DNA from: Streptomyces coacervatus
GTDB lineage: Bacteria; Actinomycetota; Actinomycetes; Streptomycetales; Streptomycetaceae
Assembly (NCBI RefSeq): GCF_029223485.1
Contig: NZ_JARHTP010000010.1
Location: forward strand, 124,001 to 188,000
Length of the DNA stretch: 64,000 nt
Reading direction: 5' to 3'
The notes under the pieces were generated by a model. It was not told where the DNA came from, did no database searches, and was given only the letters and a program-made list of their open reading frames with translations. This document shows positions 15,959 through 24,198 of this stretch, piece by piece. Made by a program: the position numbers and the translations under genes. Position 1 is the first letter of the stretch. Each line of letters starts with the position of its first letter.

Positions 15959-17557
15959 TTAGACCCACTTGGCCTGCAGCAGGTTGATCCCGGGATACGG
16001 CTGTGCCCTTATCCCCGTCAGCTTCTTCGGGTCCCAGGCGGTCATCAGCTCGTTGTGGACGACCGGGTAGAGGACCGCCTGTTCGGCGACGACGTCGATG
16101 TAGTCCTGGATGATCGCCTTCTTCTTGGCCGCGTCGGGCTCCTGGGTGGCCCGGTCCATGTCCTTGAAGAGCTGTTTGGCGATCGCGTTGTCCGCCCAAC
16201 GCGCGTATCCCATCCACAGGTTGGTGGGCCCGTAGTTGTAGTGCATGATCAGGTCGGCGTCGAGGCCGAACTGGTTGGGGTTCGAGGCCGCGGCGACGAC
16301 CTGGTAGTCCTGCTTCTGGTCCATCTTGGTGAAGACGGCGGTGGTCTCCTGCGGGGAGAGGGTCGTGCGGACCCCGATCGCGTCCCAGGAGGACTTGATG
16401 GTCGGCAGGCAGTCGACGATCCAACTCACGTTCACCGCAAGGATGTTGATGCTCAGGTCCTTGACCCCGGCCGCCTTCAGCAGTGCCTTCGCCTTCTCGG
16501 GGTCGTAGTCGTAGACGGTCTTCGCCCGCCGGTAGCTGGGGTTGCCCTCGTTGAGGAACGAGGACGACGGCTTCCCGTGCCCCTTCAGCGCCACCTCCAC
16601 CATCTTCCCGGTGTCGATGGCGTAGTGCAGCGCCTGCCGCACGCGTACGTCGTCGAAGGGCTTGTGCTTGGTGTTGAACATCAGGAACAGGTTGTTCATC
16701 CCGGCCCCGCCCGCGACCGTCAGACCGCTGCTGCGGAGCTGCTGGATGTTGGCGTACGGGATGTTGTCGGAGATCTGCGCGCCCGCGCTGGAGCCGGAGA
16801 TCCTGGCGACGCGCGGGGCGGCGTCCACGATCGTCAGCCAGTTCATCTTCTTGAAGGCCGCCGGGCGGGGGCCGTTGTAGTCGGCGAAGGCCTCGAAGGT
16901 GGTGTTCGACTTCGGGTGGTGCGCGGTCTGCTTGTACGGCCCCGAGCCGATCGCGAGACCCGTGATGGCCTTGTCCCAGGCGCCCGGCTTCGAGAAGACG
17001 TGCTTCGGCATGATCTTCGCGAGAGTGAGCCGCGCGAGCCCGTCCGGGAAGGGGAATTTGAGCACCAGCTCGACGTTCTGCGCGTCGATCTTCCGGACCT
17101 CCTTCAGCCAGCTGGCGAAGAAGCCCTTGGCGAGGGTCTGCGTCTTCGGATCGAGGATGCGGTCGAAGACGAAGACGACATCGTCGGCGGTGACCGGCTT
17201 TCCGTCGTGGAACTTGGCGCCCGCCCGCAGCGTGAACTTCCAGGACGTTGCGTTGAGGTCCTTCGGCACCTGCGTCGCGAGCGCGGGGTACGGCTTGCGG
17301 GAGATCGGGTCGGTGTCCAGCAGACCCTCGTAGATGTGGTTGTTGGCCGCCATGCAGAAGGCCGACGCGGTCTGTGTGGGATCCCAGGTGCCGTCGTTGC
17401 CGTAGCCGATGACCGCCGTCAGCGCGCGGTCCTTGCCGCCCCCGCTGCCGGTGTCGTTGGTGGACTGGGGCCCGGACGAACAGGCCGACAGCGACGCGGA
17501 GACGGCGCCGGCCGCACCCAGCGCGCCGGTGTACTTCAGGAAGGTCCGGCGATGCAC
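15959..17557 (-). CDS. family 5 extracellular solute-binding lipoprotein
   Basis: 532 residues, the usual length for SBP family 5. The N-terminus combines a twin-arginine motif (RRTFLK, 3-8) with a lipobox LSAC, Cys26 being the lipidated residue, so it is probably exported folded by Tat and anchored in the membrane. Binds the ligand for the ABC transporter. Members bind peptides, nickel, opines, glycosides and, in the SatA type, sialic acid, so the fold does not give the ligand. First gene of the operon, with a near-consensus promoter at 17612-17640 and GGAGGAA before the ATG. Confidence 0.92.
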   Translation of the reverse strand: MHRRTFLKYTGALGAAGAVSASLSACSSGPQSTNDTGSGGGKDRALTAVIGYGNDGTWDPTQTASAFCMAANNHIYEGLLDTDPISRKPYPALATQVPKDLNATSWKFTLRAGAKFHDGKPVTADDVVFVFDRILDPKTQTLAKGFFASWLKEVRKIDAQNVELVLKFPFPDGLARLTLAKIMPKHVFSKPGAWDKAITGLAIGSGPYKQTAHHPKSNTTFEAFADYNGPRPAAFKKMNWLTIVDAAPRVARISGSSAGAQISDNIPYANIQQLRSSGLTVAGGAGMNNLFLMFNTKHKPFDDVRVRQALHYAIDTGKMVEVALKGHGKPSSSFLNEGNPSYRRAKTVYDYDPEKAKALLKAAGVKDLSINILAVNVSWIVDCLPTIKSSWDAIGVRTTLSPQETTAVFTKMDQKQDYQVVAAASNPNQFGLDADLIMHYNYGPTNLWMGYARWADNAIAKQLFKDMDRATQEPDAAKKKAIIQDYIDVVAEQAVLYPVVHNELMTAWDPKKLTGIRAQPYPGINLLQAKWV

Positions 17558-17583
17558 GGTTCCTCCAACGAGTGAGGAGATAC

Positions 17584-17598
17584 GACGTCCTACGTCCT
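17584..17598 (-). promoter_or_regulatory. operator candidate 1 for the GntR regulator
   Basis: AGGACGTAGGACGTC on the minus strand, just downstream of the predicted transcription start of the transporter operon, where bound repressor would block transcription. A 14/15 match occurs upstream of the regulator gene itself at 17729-17743. Confidence 0.55.
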
Positions 17599-17611
17599 GT
17601 CGTCAGGCGCG

Positions 17612-17640
17612 ACCATAGGAGGGGCGCAGGGGGCGGTCAA
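17612..17640 (-). promoter_or_regulatory. promoter of the ABC transporter operon
   Basis: On the minus strand TTGACC (17640-17635), a 17-base spacer and TATGGT (17617-17612), an excellent housekeeping-type promoter. Transcription should start near 17605, about 48 bases before the binding-protein ATG, immediately ahead of the operator candidate at 17584-17598. Confidence 0.7.
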
Positions 17641-17728
17641 GGGATCGCACACGAATGGCGTAGCTGCCAGAGGTCGAGCCAATGGCGGTATGAAATGGCG
17701 GGAGTTGACGCACGTCGGGGCGGGACAT

Positions 17729-17743
17729 AGGACGTGGGACGTC
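17729..17743 (+). promoter_or_regulatory. operator candidate 2 for the GntR regulator
   Basis: AGGACGTGGGACGTC, 14/15 identical to the site at 17584-17598 but on the opposite strand. It lies 9 bases before the TACGAT -10 box (17753-17758) of the regulator gene, so it would cover the -35 zone and give autorepression. Confidence 0.55.
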
Positions 17744-17765
17744 CGGTGGGCGTACGATGCGGCGC

Positions 17766-18470
17766 ATGTCCGCGGAGCCGAGGAACAGGGAGCCCGGGAA
17801 CAGCCGGATACGGCGCGAGGTCGTGCAGCTCATCCTCGACCGCAGACTCGGGCCGGGCTCCCCGCTGCCCACCGAGGCCGAGCTGATGGAGGACCTCGGT
17901 GTCAGCCGCAACTCCGTGCGCGAGGCCCTCAAGGCGCTCCAGGCGCTGGACATCGTGGAGATCAGACACGGCTACGGCACATATGTCGGCCAGGCGTCAC
18001 TGACGCCCCTCGTCGACGGCCTCACCTTCCGCACCCTCGCCCGCCACGACGACGACACCGGCGCCCTCGCCGAGATCCTCCAGGTGCGGGAGGTGCTGGA
18101 GGAGGGGCTGGTCAGGCGGATCGCGGAGACGGTCACCGAAGCGGAGCTGGACGCCCTGGAAGCGGTCGTGGCCCGGATGGAGGCGGCGGTCGGGGCCGAG
18201 CGTCCGTTCCCCGAACTCGACCGCGAGTTCCACGAGTTGCTCTACGCCTCCCTGGGCAACGCGCTCGTGCCCCAGCTGCTGGGCGCCTTCTGGACCGTCT
18301 TCCGCAGGGTCGCGGGCGCCCGCGGCTGGACGGACGACCCGGCCCCGGAACTGACGGTCCACCGCCACCGCGACATCGTCACGGCCCTGCGAGCGAGGGA
18401 CGCCGAGGCCGCCCAGCAAGCGATGGCCCACCATTTCCGGGGCATCGAGGCACGTACGTTGACCCGGTGA
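17766..18470 (+). CDS. FCD-type (FadR-like) GntR transcription regulator
   Basis: 234 residues from the ATG at 17766; a TACGAT box ends 7 bases before it, which indicates a leaderless transcript, so this start is preferred over the ATG at 17757. N-terminal winged helix (LPTEAELMEDLGVSRNSVRE, then the wing HGYGTYVG) and an all-helical FCD ligand domain whose conserved Asp and His residues (DREFHELL; HRDIV; HFRGIE) usually hold a metal that contacts a carboxylate ligand. It is divergent from the transporter operon and two near-identical operator candidates lie in the shared region, so it probably represses both and is released by an acidic sugar or its breakdown product. Confidence 0.9.
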   Translation: MSAEPRNREPGNSRIRREVVQLILDRRLGPGSPLPTEAELMEDLGVSRNSVREALKALQALDIVEIRHGYGTYVGQASLTPLVDGLTFRTLARHDDDTGALAEILQVREVLEEGLVRRIAETVTEAELDALEAVVARMEAAVGAERPFPELDREFHELLYASLGNALVPQLLGAFWTVFRRVAGARGWTDDPAPELTVHRHRDIVTALRARDAEAAQQAMAHHFRGIEARTLTR

Positions 18471-18498
18471 AGCCCGCTACGGTTCGGCAGCGCCCTGA

Positions 18499-18590
18499 AG
18501 GGGCGCGGGGCTGTGTTCAATTCTGCGGCTCCGCCGCGTGGGCGCGACCAGCCACGACGACGCCGCAGACGAAAAACGGCCCAGCCCGCG
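18499..18590. repeat. dispersed repeat, diverged copy
   Basis: AAGGGGCGCGGGGC begins the element and GGGCGCGACCAGCCACGACG continues it, with an inserted stretch between. GCGCCCT just before it pairs with AGGGGCGC to make a hairpin that may terminate the GntR gene and the opposite beta-lactamase gene. Confidence 0.65.
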
Positions 18591-18596
18591 GAGCGC

Positions 18597-19469
18597 CTAG
18601 CCGAGAACCTCCGCCAGCAGCGCCGCCGTATCGACGATGAGCGCGTGGTCCCACGCAGCGTCCCGCTCAGGCTTCGTCACCTGCACCGCCAGCACGATCG
18701 GCGTGCCGTCCGGGGTCCAGGCGATCCCCACGTTGTTGTTCGCGCCGTAGGAGCCCGCGCCGGTCTTGTCGGCGACCGTCCAGGTCGGGGGCAGGCCGGC
18801 GCGCAGGCGGTTGCCGCTGGTGGTGTTGGACAGCAGCCAGTGGGTGAGGAGTCCGCGGTCCGGGCGGTCGAGGACGTCGCCGAGGACCAGACGGGCGTAC
18901 GAGCGTCCGATGGCGCGCGGGGTCGTCGTGTCCGTGACGCGCCAGGGCTCGGCCGAGTTGAGATCGGTCTCCCAGCGGTCGAGGCGGGTCACCGGGTCGC
19001 CGATCGAGCGGGCGAAACGGGTGATCGCGGTGGGGCCGCCCAGCTCGCGGAGCAGCAGGTTGCCGGCGGTGTTGTCGCTGTAGCGGATGGCCACGTCGGC
19101 GAGCTCGGCGACGGTCATGCCGTCCGTCAGGTGCTCCCTGGTCTTGTCGGAGCCGTCGACGAGGTCGGCCTCCGTGTAGTGGATGCGACGGGCGAGGACC
19201 TCGCCGTGCCGGTCCAGGTCGCGCAGGACGGCCGCGGTGGCGAGGGTCTTGAAGAGCGAGCAGATGGGGAAGAGTTCGTCGGCGCGGTGCTCGACGGTCT
19301 GCTTCGTACGGACGTTGTGTGCGAACACGCCCAGGCGGGCGCCGTGTTGCTGTTCCAGCTCGCGCAGGCGGTCGGCGACCGTCCCCCCGGCGGCGTGGGC
19401 GGGTGCGCCGGTGAGGAGCGCGGCGGCGGTGGCGGTGCCTGCGGTGAGCAGGGTGCGTCGGCCTAAGAT
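18597..19469 (-). CDS. class A beta-lactamase, apparent ATC start
   Basis: 290 residues if read from ATC at 19469-19467. All class A motifs are present: SLFK (Ser71, Lys74), SDN (131-133), ETDLN (Glu167) and KTG (235-237), so a working serine beta-lactamase fold is expected. Residues 1-26 form a Tat-type signal (LGRRTLLTAG, hydrophobic core, APAHA). No ATG, GTG or TTG precedes the signal in frame after the stop at 19571; the ribosome site AAGGAG (19481-19476) lies exactly 6 bases before ATC, so ATC is taken as the start. The second codon is TTA, the rare bldA-dependent leucine codon. An internal GTG at 19328 would lose the signal peptide. Poor initiation or a start-codon mutation may silence the gene. 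Confidence 0.78.
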   Translation of the reverse strand: MLGRRTLLTAGTATAAALLTGAPAHAAGGTVADRLRELEQQHGARLGVFAHNVRTKQTVEHRADELFPICSLFKTLATAAVLRDLDRHGEVLARRIHYTEADLVDGSDKTREHLTDGMTVAELADVAIRYSDNTAGNLLLRELGGPTAITRFARSIGDPVTRLDRWETDLNSAEPWRVTDTTTPRAIGRSYARLVLGDVLDRPDRGLLTHWLLSNTTSGNRLRAGLPPTWTVADKTGAGSYGANNNVGIAWTPDGTPIVLAVQVTKPERDAAWDHALIVDTAALLAEVLG

Positions 19470-19641
19470 CTCGGTCTCCTTCGTTCGGTCTCTTTCGGTA
19501 CGGGGTGAGGATCTCCGGTCGTCCTCTGGTCGTCCCCCGGTCGTCTCTCCAATGATCGACGCCGTACGTCATCCCTTGGTTGCCGGGCCGTAGACCTTCG
19601 GCGGACGGCGGCGCGGGCCCGTCGTCGCCACAGTGAGGGGC

Positions 19642-20754
19642 ATGGACAAGACGAAGGGGATCAGCAGGGCACAGTTCCTCGCGGGGGCGGCGGCCGTCGG
19701 GGTCGCCGTGGATGCCCGCCCGGCGGCGGCCACCGGACGCCACGGTCTGCGCCACCGCGGCGTCGTCTACACCGTCGGTGAGGGCGAGACCCCGGGGACC
19801 GCATGGAGCGCCGCCCGGATGCGCCGGGACATCCTCGCCATCCGCGACGAACTGCACGCCGACACCGTCGACGTCACCGGCGACGGCGTCGAACGCCTCA
19901 CCGCCACCGCCGCCGAGGCCGCCGAGCGCGGACTGCACGTATGGCTCCAGCCGACCCTCGCGGACGCCTCGCAGCGGGACACGCTGGAGCACCTGGCGCA
20001 GTGCGGCCGCTTTGCGGAGCGGCTGCGGCGGCAGGGCGCGAGCGTCGACTTCAGCGTGGGCTGCGAGTTCTGGCTGTTCGTGCCCGGGATCGTGCCGGGG
20101 GAGACGGTCCTGGAGCGGGTGCAGAACATGCTGGACGGCAATTTCGACCCGGTGAGGATGCAGCGCCGCCTCGACCGCTTCACGGCGAAGGCGGCGGCGG
20201 TCGGCCGGTGCGTCTTCCACGGCAACCTCAGTTACGCCGCCGCCCAGGACGACAGGGTCGACTGGCGGCTCTTCGACATCGTCGGCGTCGACTACTACTC
20301 GTACTACCGCCAACACTCGGACTACATACGGGAGTTGAGGAAGTACCTGCGCTGGGGCAAGCCCCTCGCCATCACCGAGTTCGGAACGTGCACATACGTC
20401 GGCGCCCCCGAGGCGGGCGGCATGGGCTGGGACGTAGTCGACCACGACAAGGACCCGCAGGAGATCAAGGGCCACCTCGTGCGCAGCGAACACACCCAAG
20501 CCGCCTACCTGGTCGACCTGTTGGACGTCTTCGAGTCCATGGGCCTCTATGCGGCGATGGCCTTCGAGTTCGTCACCCCGGACGCCCCGCACCGCACCGA
20601 CAACCCCCGCTACGACCTGGACATGGCGAGTTACAGCATCACGAAGACCATCAAGGACCGCCCCGACGACCCCCGTTCAGGCTGGCACTGGGAGCCGAAG
20701 GAGGCGTTCCACGCGCTGGCGCGCCGGTACGGCGGCTGCGCTCACCCGCGGTAG
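19642..20754 (+). CDS. TIM-barrel hydrolase-like protein of the so-called abortive infection family
   Basis: 370 residues from the ATG at 19642 (a GTG at 19633 is in frame; neither has a clear ribosome site). The N-terminus has a weak signal-like segment (FLAGAAAVGVAVDA). The rest resembles an actinobacterial family often labelled 'abortive infection protein' for historical reasons. Two glutamates, in GCEFWLF (about 142) and AITEFGTC (about 246), sit where clan GH-A glycosidases have their acid/base and nucleophile, and WLQP, DYYSYY and WEPKEAF line a probable sugar cleft. I infer a retaining glycosidase fold rather than phage defence; substrate unknown. The only neighbour on the strand is the regulator 1.2 kb upstream. 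Confidence 0.7.
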   Translation: MDKTKGISRAQFLAGAAAVGVAVDARPAAATGRHGLRHRGVVYTVGEGETPGTAWSAARMRRDILAIRDELHADTVDVTGDGVERLTATAAEAAERGLHVWLQPTLADASQRDTLEHLAQCGRFAERLRRQGASVDFSVGCEFWLFVPGIVPGETVLERVQNMLDGNFDPVRMQRRLDRFTAKAAAVGRCVFHGNLSYAAAQDDRVDWRLFDIVGVDYYSYYRQHSDYIRELRKYLRWGKPLAITEFGTCTYVGAPEAGGMGWDVVDHDKDPQEIKGHLVRSEHTQAAYLVDLLDVFESMGLYAAMAFEFVTPDAPHRTDNPRYDLDMASYSITKTIKDRPDDPRSGWHWEPKEAFHALARRYGGCAHPR

Positions 20755-20755
20755 A

Positions 20756-22231
20756 TCACTTGCAGTAGACGTCCCGCCCGGGCCGCTCACCCGTCGCCAG
20801 GAACCGGGAGACCGTCTCGTCGCCGCACGCGTTGCCGTTCTCCAGATAGGCCTCGTGCCCGGTGGAGTTCACGGTCACCATGACGGCACGGCGGCCGAGG
20901 GCCGCGCGGAGCTTCAGGGCGCCGCTCAGGGGCGTGGCCACGTCCCGCTCGTTCTGGATGAGCAGGACATTGGACGGGCCCCGGTCGGTGATCCGCACCG
21001 GAGTCTCCTTCGGCTGCCACGGCCAGGCGGCGCACACCATCGCGCTCCTCGGCAGGCCCGCGGTCAGCGGGTACTTGGCGCGGCTGGCGTCGACGCCCTT
21101 CTGGTACGTGGCGGCATCGCGCGGCCATGCGGCGTCGTTGCAGACGGTGGCGGCGCTGACCGCGACGACATTCTGCATGGCCGCGTCCGGCGGGGTGGCC
21201 GGCGCGGGCGGGACGGTGCCCTTCCTGGCAGCGGCGATCAGCCTGGCCAGGTCGGGGAAGTCTTCGGGGTCGTAGAAGCTGTCCAGCATGGTCTGGCGCA
21301 GTACGTTCCCGTTCAGCTCCTCCGGGTTGGCCCCGGGCCAGGGGATCGGCTCACGGTCCAGACGGGCGGCGAGGCGCAGGAAGAGCGGGCGGACCTCGGC
21401 GGGCGTGTCGGCCAGGCGGTACGGATTGCCGGGTGCGGAAGCCCACTTGGCGAAGTCGGGGAAGGTGTCCTCGACGCCCGCCTCGTACGCGGCGAGCCAG
21501 GCCCGCTCCGCCTTGACGGGGTCGGGGTTGTCGTTGCTGTCCAGCACGATGCGGTCGGTGTGCTGCGGGAACATCTCGTTGTAGGCGGCGCCGACATACG
21601 TGCCGTACGAGACGCCCCACGCAGACAGCTTGCGCTCGCCGAGCGCGGCGCGGATGCGGTCGATGTCCCGGGCGTTGTTCTTGGTGGTGAGGTGTCGCAT
21701 CAGCTCGCCGCCGTTGCGGGCGCAGTCGCCGGACAGCCGCCGGGCGTTGCTCATGTTCTCGGTGACGGACCCGTCGGGGGCGGGCCAGGGGCGCAGCTTC
21801 GACGGGGCCAGATCAGCGTGGTCGAGCCCGCAACCGACCGCGGTGGAGGGCGCGTTGCCGCGCGGAGCCAAGCCGATCAGGTCGTAGGTGTCCCGTACGT
21901 CCTGCGGCAGCTTCCGGCCCTTGCCCGAAGGGTCGTCGAGGCTGGATCCGCCCGGCCCGCCCGGGATCAGCAGCAGGGCGCCCCGGCGGGCGGACGGCTT
22001 CTCGGCGGGGATGCGGGAGACGGCCAGGTCGATCTTCGGCCCGCCGGGGCGGGCGTAGTCCATGGGCACTTCGAGGGTGGCGCACTGCTGGCGGGGGTCG
22101 AGGCCGCTGCCCGCGCACTTCGTCCACTTCAGCGGCGCCTCGGCGGCGGACGCGGTCAGCGGCGTGACGGCACCGAAGACGATGCCGGAGGCGGCGGCGA
22201 TCAGGGCTGCACTCTTCGTGATCTCCTTCAT
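20756..22231 (-). CDS. secreted tripeptidyl aminopeptidase-like alpha/beta hydrolase
   Basis: 491 residues; ATG at 22231 with GGGAGG before it. Signal peptide 1 to about 29 (AALIAAASGIVFGAVTPLTASA). The alpha/beta hydrolase fold shows an oxyanion segment GGPGGSSLDD, nucleophile Ser in GVSYGTYVG, Asp in NERDVATP and His in NSTGHEAYL, with the TAP-like C-terminal domain (CAAWPW ... NACGDE). Streptomyces secrete several such enzymes, which remove tripeptides or prolyl residues from peptides. Cysteines near both ends may form disulfides. It converges with the TIM-barrel gene with only one base between the stops. An extension to 22276 is in frame but lacks a ribosome site. Confidence 0.9.
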   Translation of the reverse strand: MKEITKSAALIAAASGIVFGAVTPLTASAAEAPLKWTKCAGSGLDPRQQCATLEVPMDYARPGGPKIDLAVSRIPAEKPSARRGALLLIPGGPGGSSLDDPSGKGRKLPQDVRDTYDLIGLAPRGNAPSTAVGCGLDHADLAPSKLRPWPAPDGSVTENMSNARRLSGDCARNGGELMRHLTTKNNARDIDRIRAALGERKLSAWGVSYGTYVGAAYNEMFPQHTDRIVLDSNDNPDPVKAERAWLAAYEAGVEDTFPDFAKWASAPGNPYRLADTPAEVRPLFLRLAARLDREPIPWPGANPEELNGNVLRQTMLDSFYDPEDFPDLARLIAAARKGTVPPAPATPPDAAMQNVVAVSAATVCNDAAWPRDAATYQKGVDASRAKYPLTAGLPRSAMVCAAWPWQPKETPVRITDRGPSNVLLIQNERDVATPLSGALKLRAALGRRAVMVTVNSTGHEAYLENGNACGDETVSRFLATGERPGRDVYCK

Positions 22232-22323
22232 GGCTACGAGCCTCCCGGAACCGGCCCGCGCCTCACATCCGGTCAACTGCCTTGTTGCGACGGGGGTTTA
22301 CCCCAGCCCGGCCCGCGGGTTTC

Positions 22324-23154
22324 TCATACGTCCCGCCGGTCCACGGCCACCACCGCCACGACGGCCGCCACCCCAGCCCACACCGCGAACACGACCCACC
22401 CGCCCGCGACGGTCGTCGGATATTTCTCGACCAGGGTGAAGGGCTCGTGCCCGTAGCCCACGTCCACGAGCCGCACCCAGGCGTTGAACGGAAGGGCGTT
22501 CCTGACGCACGCCGTCCAGTGGTAGCGCTCGGTGACGAACGACGGCAGGAGCAGCAGAACGCCCGTCGTCAGGACCATCGTCGTCGCGCTGTGCCGGATC
22601 AGCGCCCCCATGCCCATGCCGACCAGCGCACACACCGGGGCGAGCAGCGCCGACGCCGCGACCACGCGCCAGGCGCCGGGGTGGCTGATCGGTACGCCCA
22701 GGCCCCGGCCGTCGAGAATGGCCTGCGACACGGCGTAGGACGCACCGGCGACGATTGCGCCGAACGCCGTCATCACCGCCGTCAGTACGACCACCTTCGC
22801 CGCCATCAGGGCACGCCGGTCCGGCACGGCGGTGAACGTCGTACGGACCAGGCCCGTCGCGTACTCGCCGACGATCGTGATCGCGCCGATGCCCGCGCAC
22901 GTCAGCACGAGGATCATGGCGGCGCCTTCGGTGAAGGCGTCCCGCAGCGCCCAGTACAGGAAGCTTTCGCGGATCGGCCCGCCGTAGTGCGGGAAGTTGA
23001 CGTAGTCGGCGCGGGCCGCGTTGGCGTTGAAGCCGACGACGGCCAGGGCGCCGCAGCCGAAGGCCCAGTAAGTGGAGCGCAGGGAACGGAGTTTGATCCA
23101 CTCGGCGGCGAGCAGATCGGTGAAGCGGGCGGCCGGGACGGCGAGGGTGGTCAT
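22324..23154 (-). CDS. ABC-2 type transporter permease
   Basis: 276 residues with about six membrane helices and a cytoplasmic start (LAAEWIKLRSLRSTYW) that is typical of ABC-2 permeases linked to a separate ATPase. The segment GEYATGLVRTTFTAVPDRR is the family's cytoplasmic coupling region. Works with the ATPase whose stop overlaps its start (ATGA at 23154-23151). Likely an exporter of a lipid, peptide or antibiotic; the substrate is unknown. Located opposite a two-component pair that probably regulates it. Confidence 0.88.
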   Translation of the reverse strand: MTTLAVPAARFTDLLAAEWIKLRSLRSTYWAFGCGALAVVGFNANAARADYVNFPHYGGPIRESFLYWALRDAFTEGAAMILVLTCAGIGAITIVGEYATGLVRTTFTAVPDRRALMAAKVVVLTAVMTAFGAIVAGASYAVSQAILDGRGLGVPISHPGAWRVVAASALLAPVCALVGMGMGALIRHSATTMVLTTGVLLLLPSFVTERYHWTACVRNALPFNAWVRLVDVGYGHEPFTLVEKYPTTVAGGWVVFAVWAGVAAVVAVVAVDRRDV

Positions 23155-24065
23155 CGGGGCTCTCCTGCGACGTACTCGACACTGTCGGCGGTCAGTTCCA
23201 TGAACGCGGTCTCCAGCGAGGCCGTCCGCGTGGCCAACTCCCAGAGCGGAACCCGGTGTTGGTGCGCCAGCTCACCGACCCGGACGGCATCCAGCCCGTC
23301 GACCTTCAGGGCCACCTCGTCGTACGGCGTCACCACCGCACCCTCCGCTGCCAGTACGACGGCCAGCGCGCCCGCGTCCGGCGACCGCACCGTCACGGTC
23401 GGCGCCGTCCCGCGCGCGGCGAACTGGACAAGACTCTCGGCGGCGATGAGCTCCCCGCGCCCGATGACGATCAGCTCGTCGGCGGTGTTCTCCATCTCGG
23501 ACATCAGATGGCTGGAGACGAAGACGGTACGGCCTTCGTAGGCGAGCCTCCGGAACAGTCCCCGCACCCACAACACCCCTTCCGGATCCAGCCCGTTGAG
23601 CGGCTCGTCGAACATCAGCACCGGCGGATCGCCGAGCAGCGCGACCGCGATGCCGAGCCGCTGCTTCATGCCGAGGGAGAAGGTGCGGACCCGCCGCCGG
23701 GCCGCGCTGCCGGTGAGCCCGACCTCGGCGAGCACCTCGTCCACCCGCCCCTTCGGGATGCGGTTGCTGCGGGCCAGCGCCTGCAGATGCGCCCGCGCAC
23801 TGAGCCCGCCGTGCACGTCATGGGCGTCGAGGAGGGCGCCGACGTGCCGCAGGCCGCGCGGGTGGCGGCGGAAGGAGCGACCGCTGACCATGGCGGTGCC
23901 GCCGCTCGGTTCGACGAGCCCGAGCAGCATCCGCAGGGTCGTGGTCTTGCCCGCGCCGTTCGGGCCGAGGAAGCCCGTGACATGGCCGGGGCGGACGGTG
24001 AAGGACAGGTCGCGTACGGCGGTCGTGGACCCGTACCGCTTGGTGAGCTGCTCGACTTCGATCAT
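23151..24065 (-). CDS. ABC-2 transporter ATPase
   Basis: 304 residues from ATG 24065 (MIEVEQLTKRYG); upstream in-frame codons are low-quality. Walker A GPNGAGKTTT, Q-loop, signature FSLGMKQRL, Walker B VLMFDEPLNGLD and the H-loop SSH. The C-terminal 80 residues are the extension seen in drug/bacitracin-type exporters. Pairs with the permease gene that overlaps its end. Divergent from the sensor kinase at 24199 with 133 bases between, which contains both promoters. Confidence 0.92.
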   Translation of the reverse strand: MIEVEQLTKRYGSTTAVRDLSFTVRPGHVTGFLGPNGAGKTTTLRMLLGLVEPSGGTAMVSGRSFRRHPRGLRHVGALLDAHDVHGGLSARAHLQALARSNRIPKGRVDEVLAEVGLTGSAARRRVRTFSLGMKQRLGIAVALLGDPPVLMFDEPLNGLDPEGVLWVRGLFRRLAYEGRTVFVSSHLMSEMENTADELIVIGRGELIAAESLVQFAARGTAPTVTVRSPDAGALAVVLAAEGAVVTPYDEVALKVDGLDAVRVGELAHQHRVPLWELATRTASLETAFMELTADSVEYVAGEPR

Positions 24066-24186
24066 GCGGACCACGGTCGCGCGGGCGGCGGGTGCCGGGC
24101 ATCGGGCTGCGGCTGACACTCGTACGCGACGGCTGTCGACCTGGGTTGTACGTCCACGGGCCGATGACCGGGCCCGGCGCCCGGCC

Positions 24187-24192
24187 TACGAT
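24187..24192 (+). promoter_or_regulatory. leaderless promoter of the second kinase gene
   Basis: TACGAT ends 6 bases before the ATG at 24199, with GATGAC 18 bases upstream as a weak -35. No ribosome site is seen before the ATG, as expected for a leaderless transcript. Confidence 0.55.
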
Positions 24193-24198
24193 CGCGGC

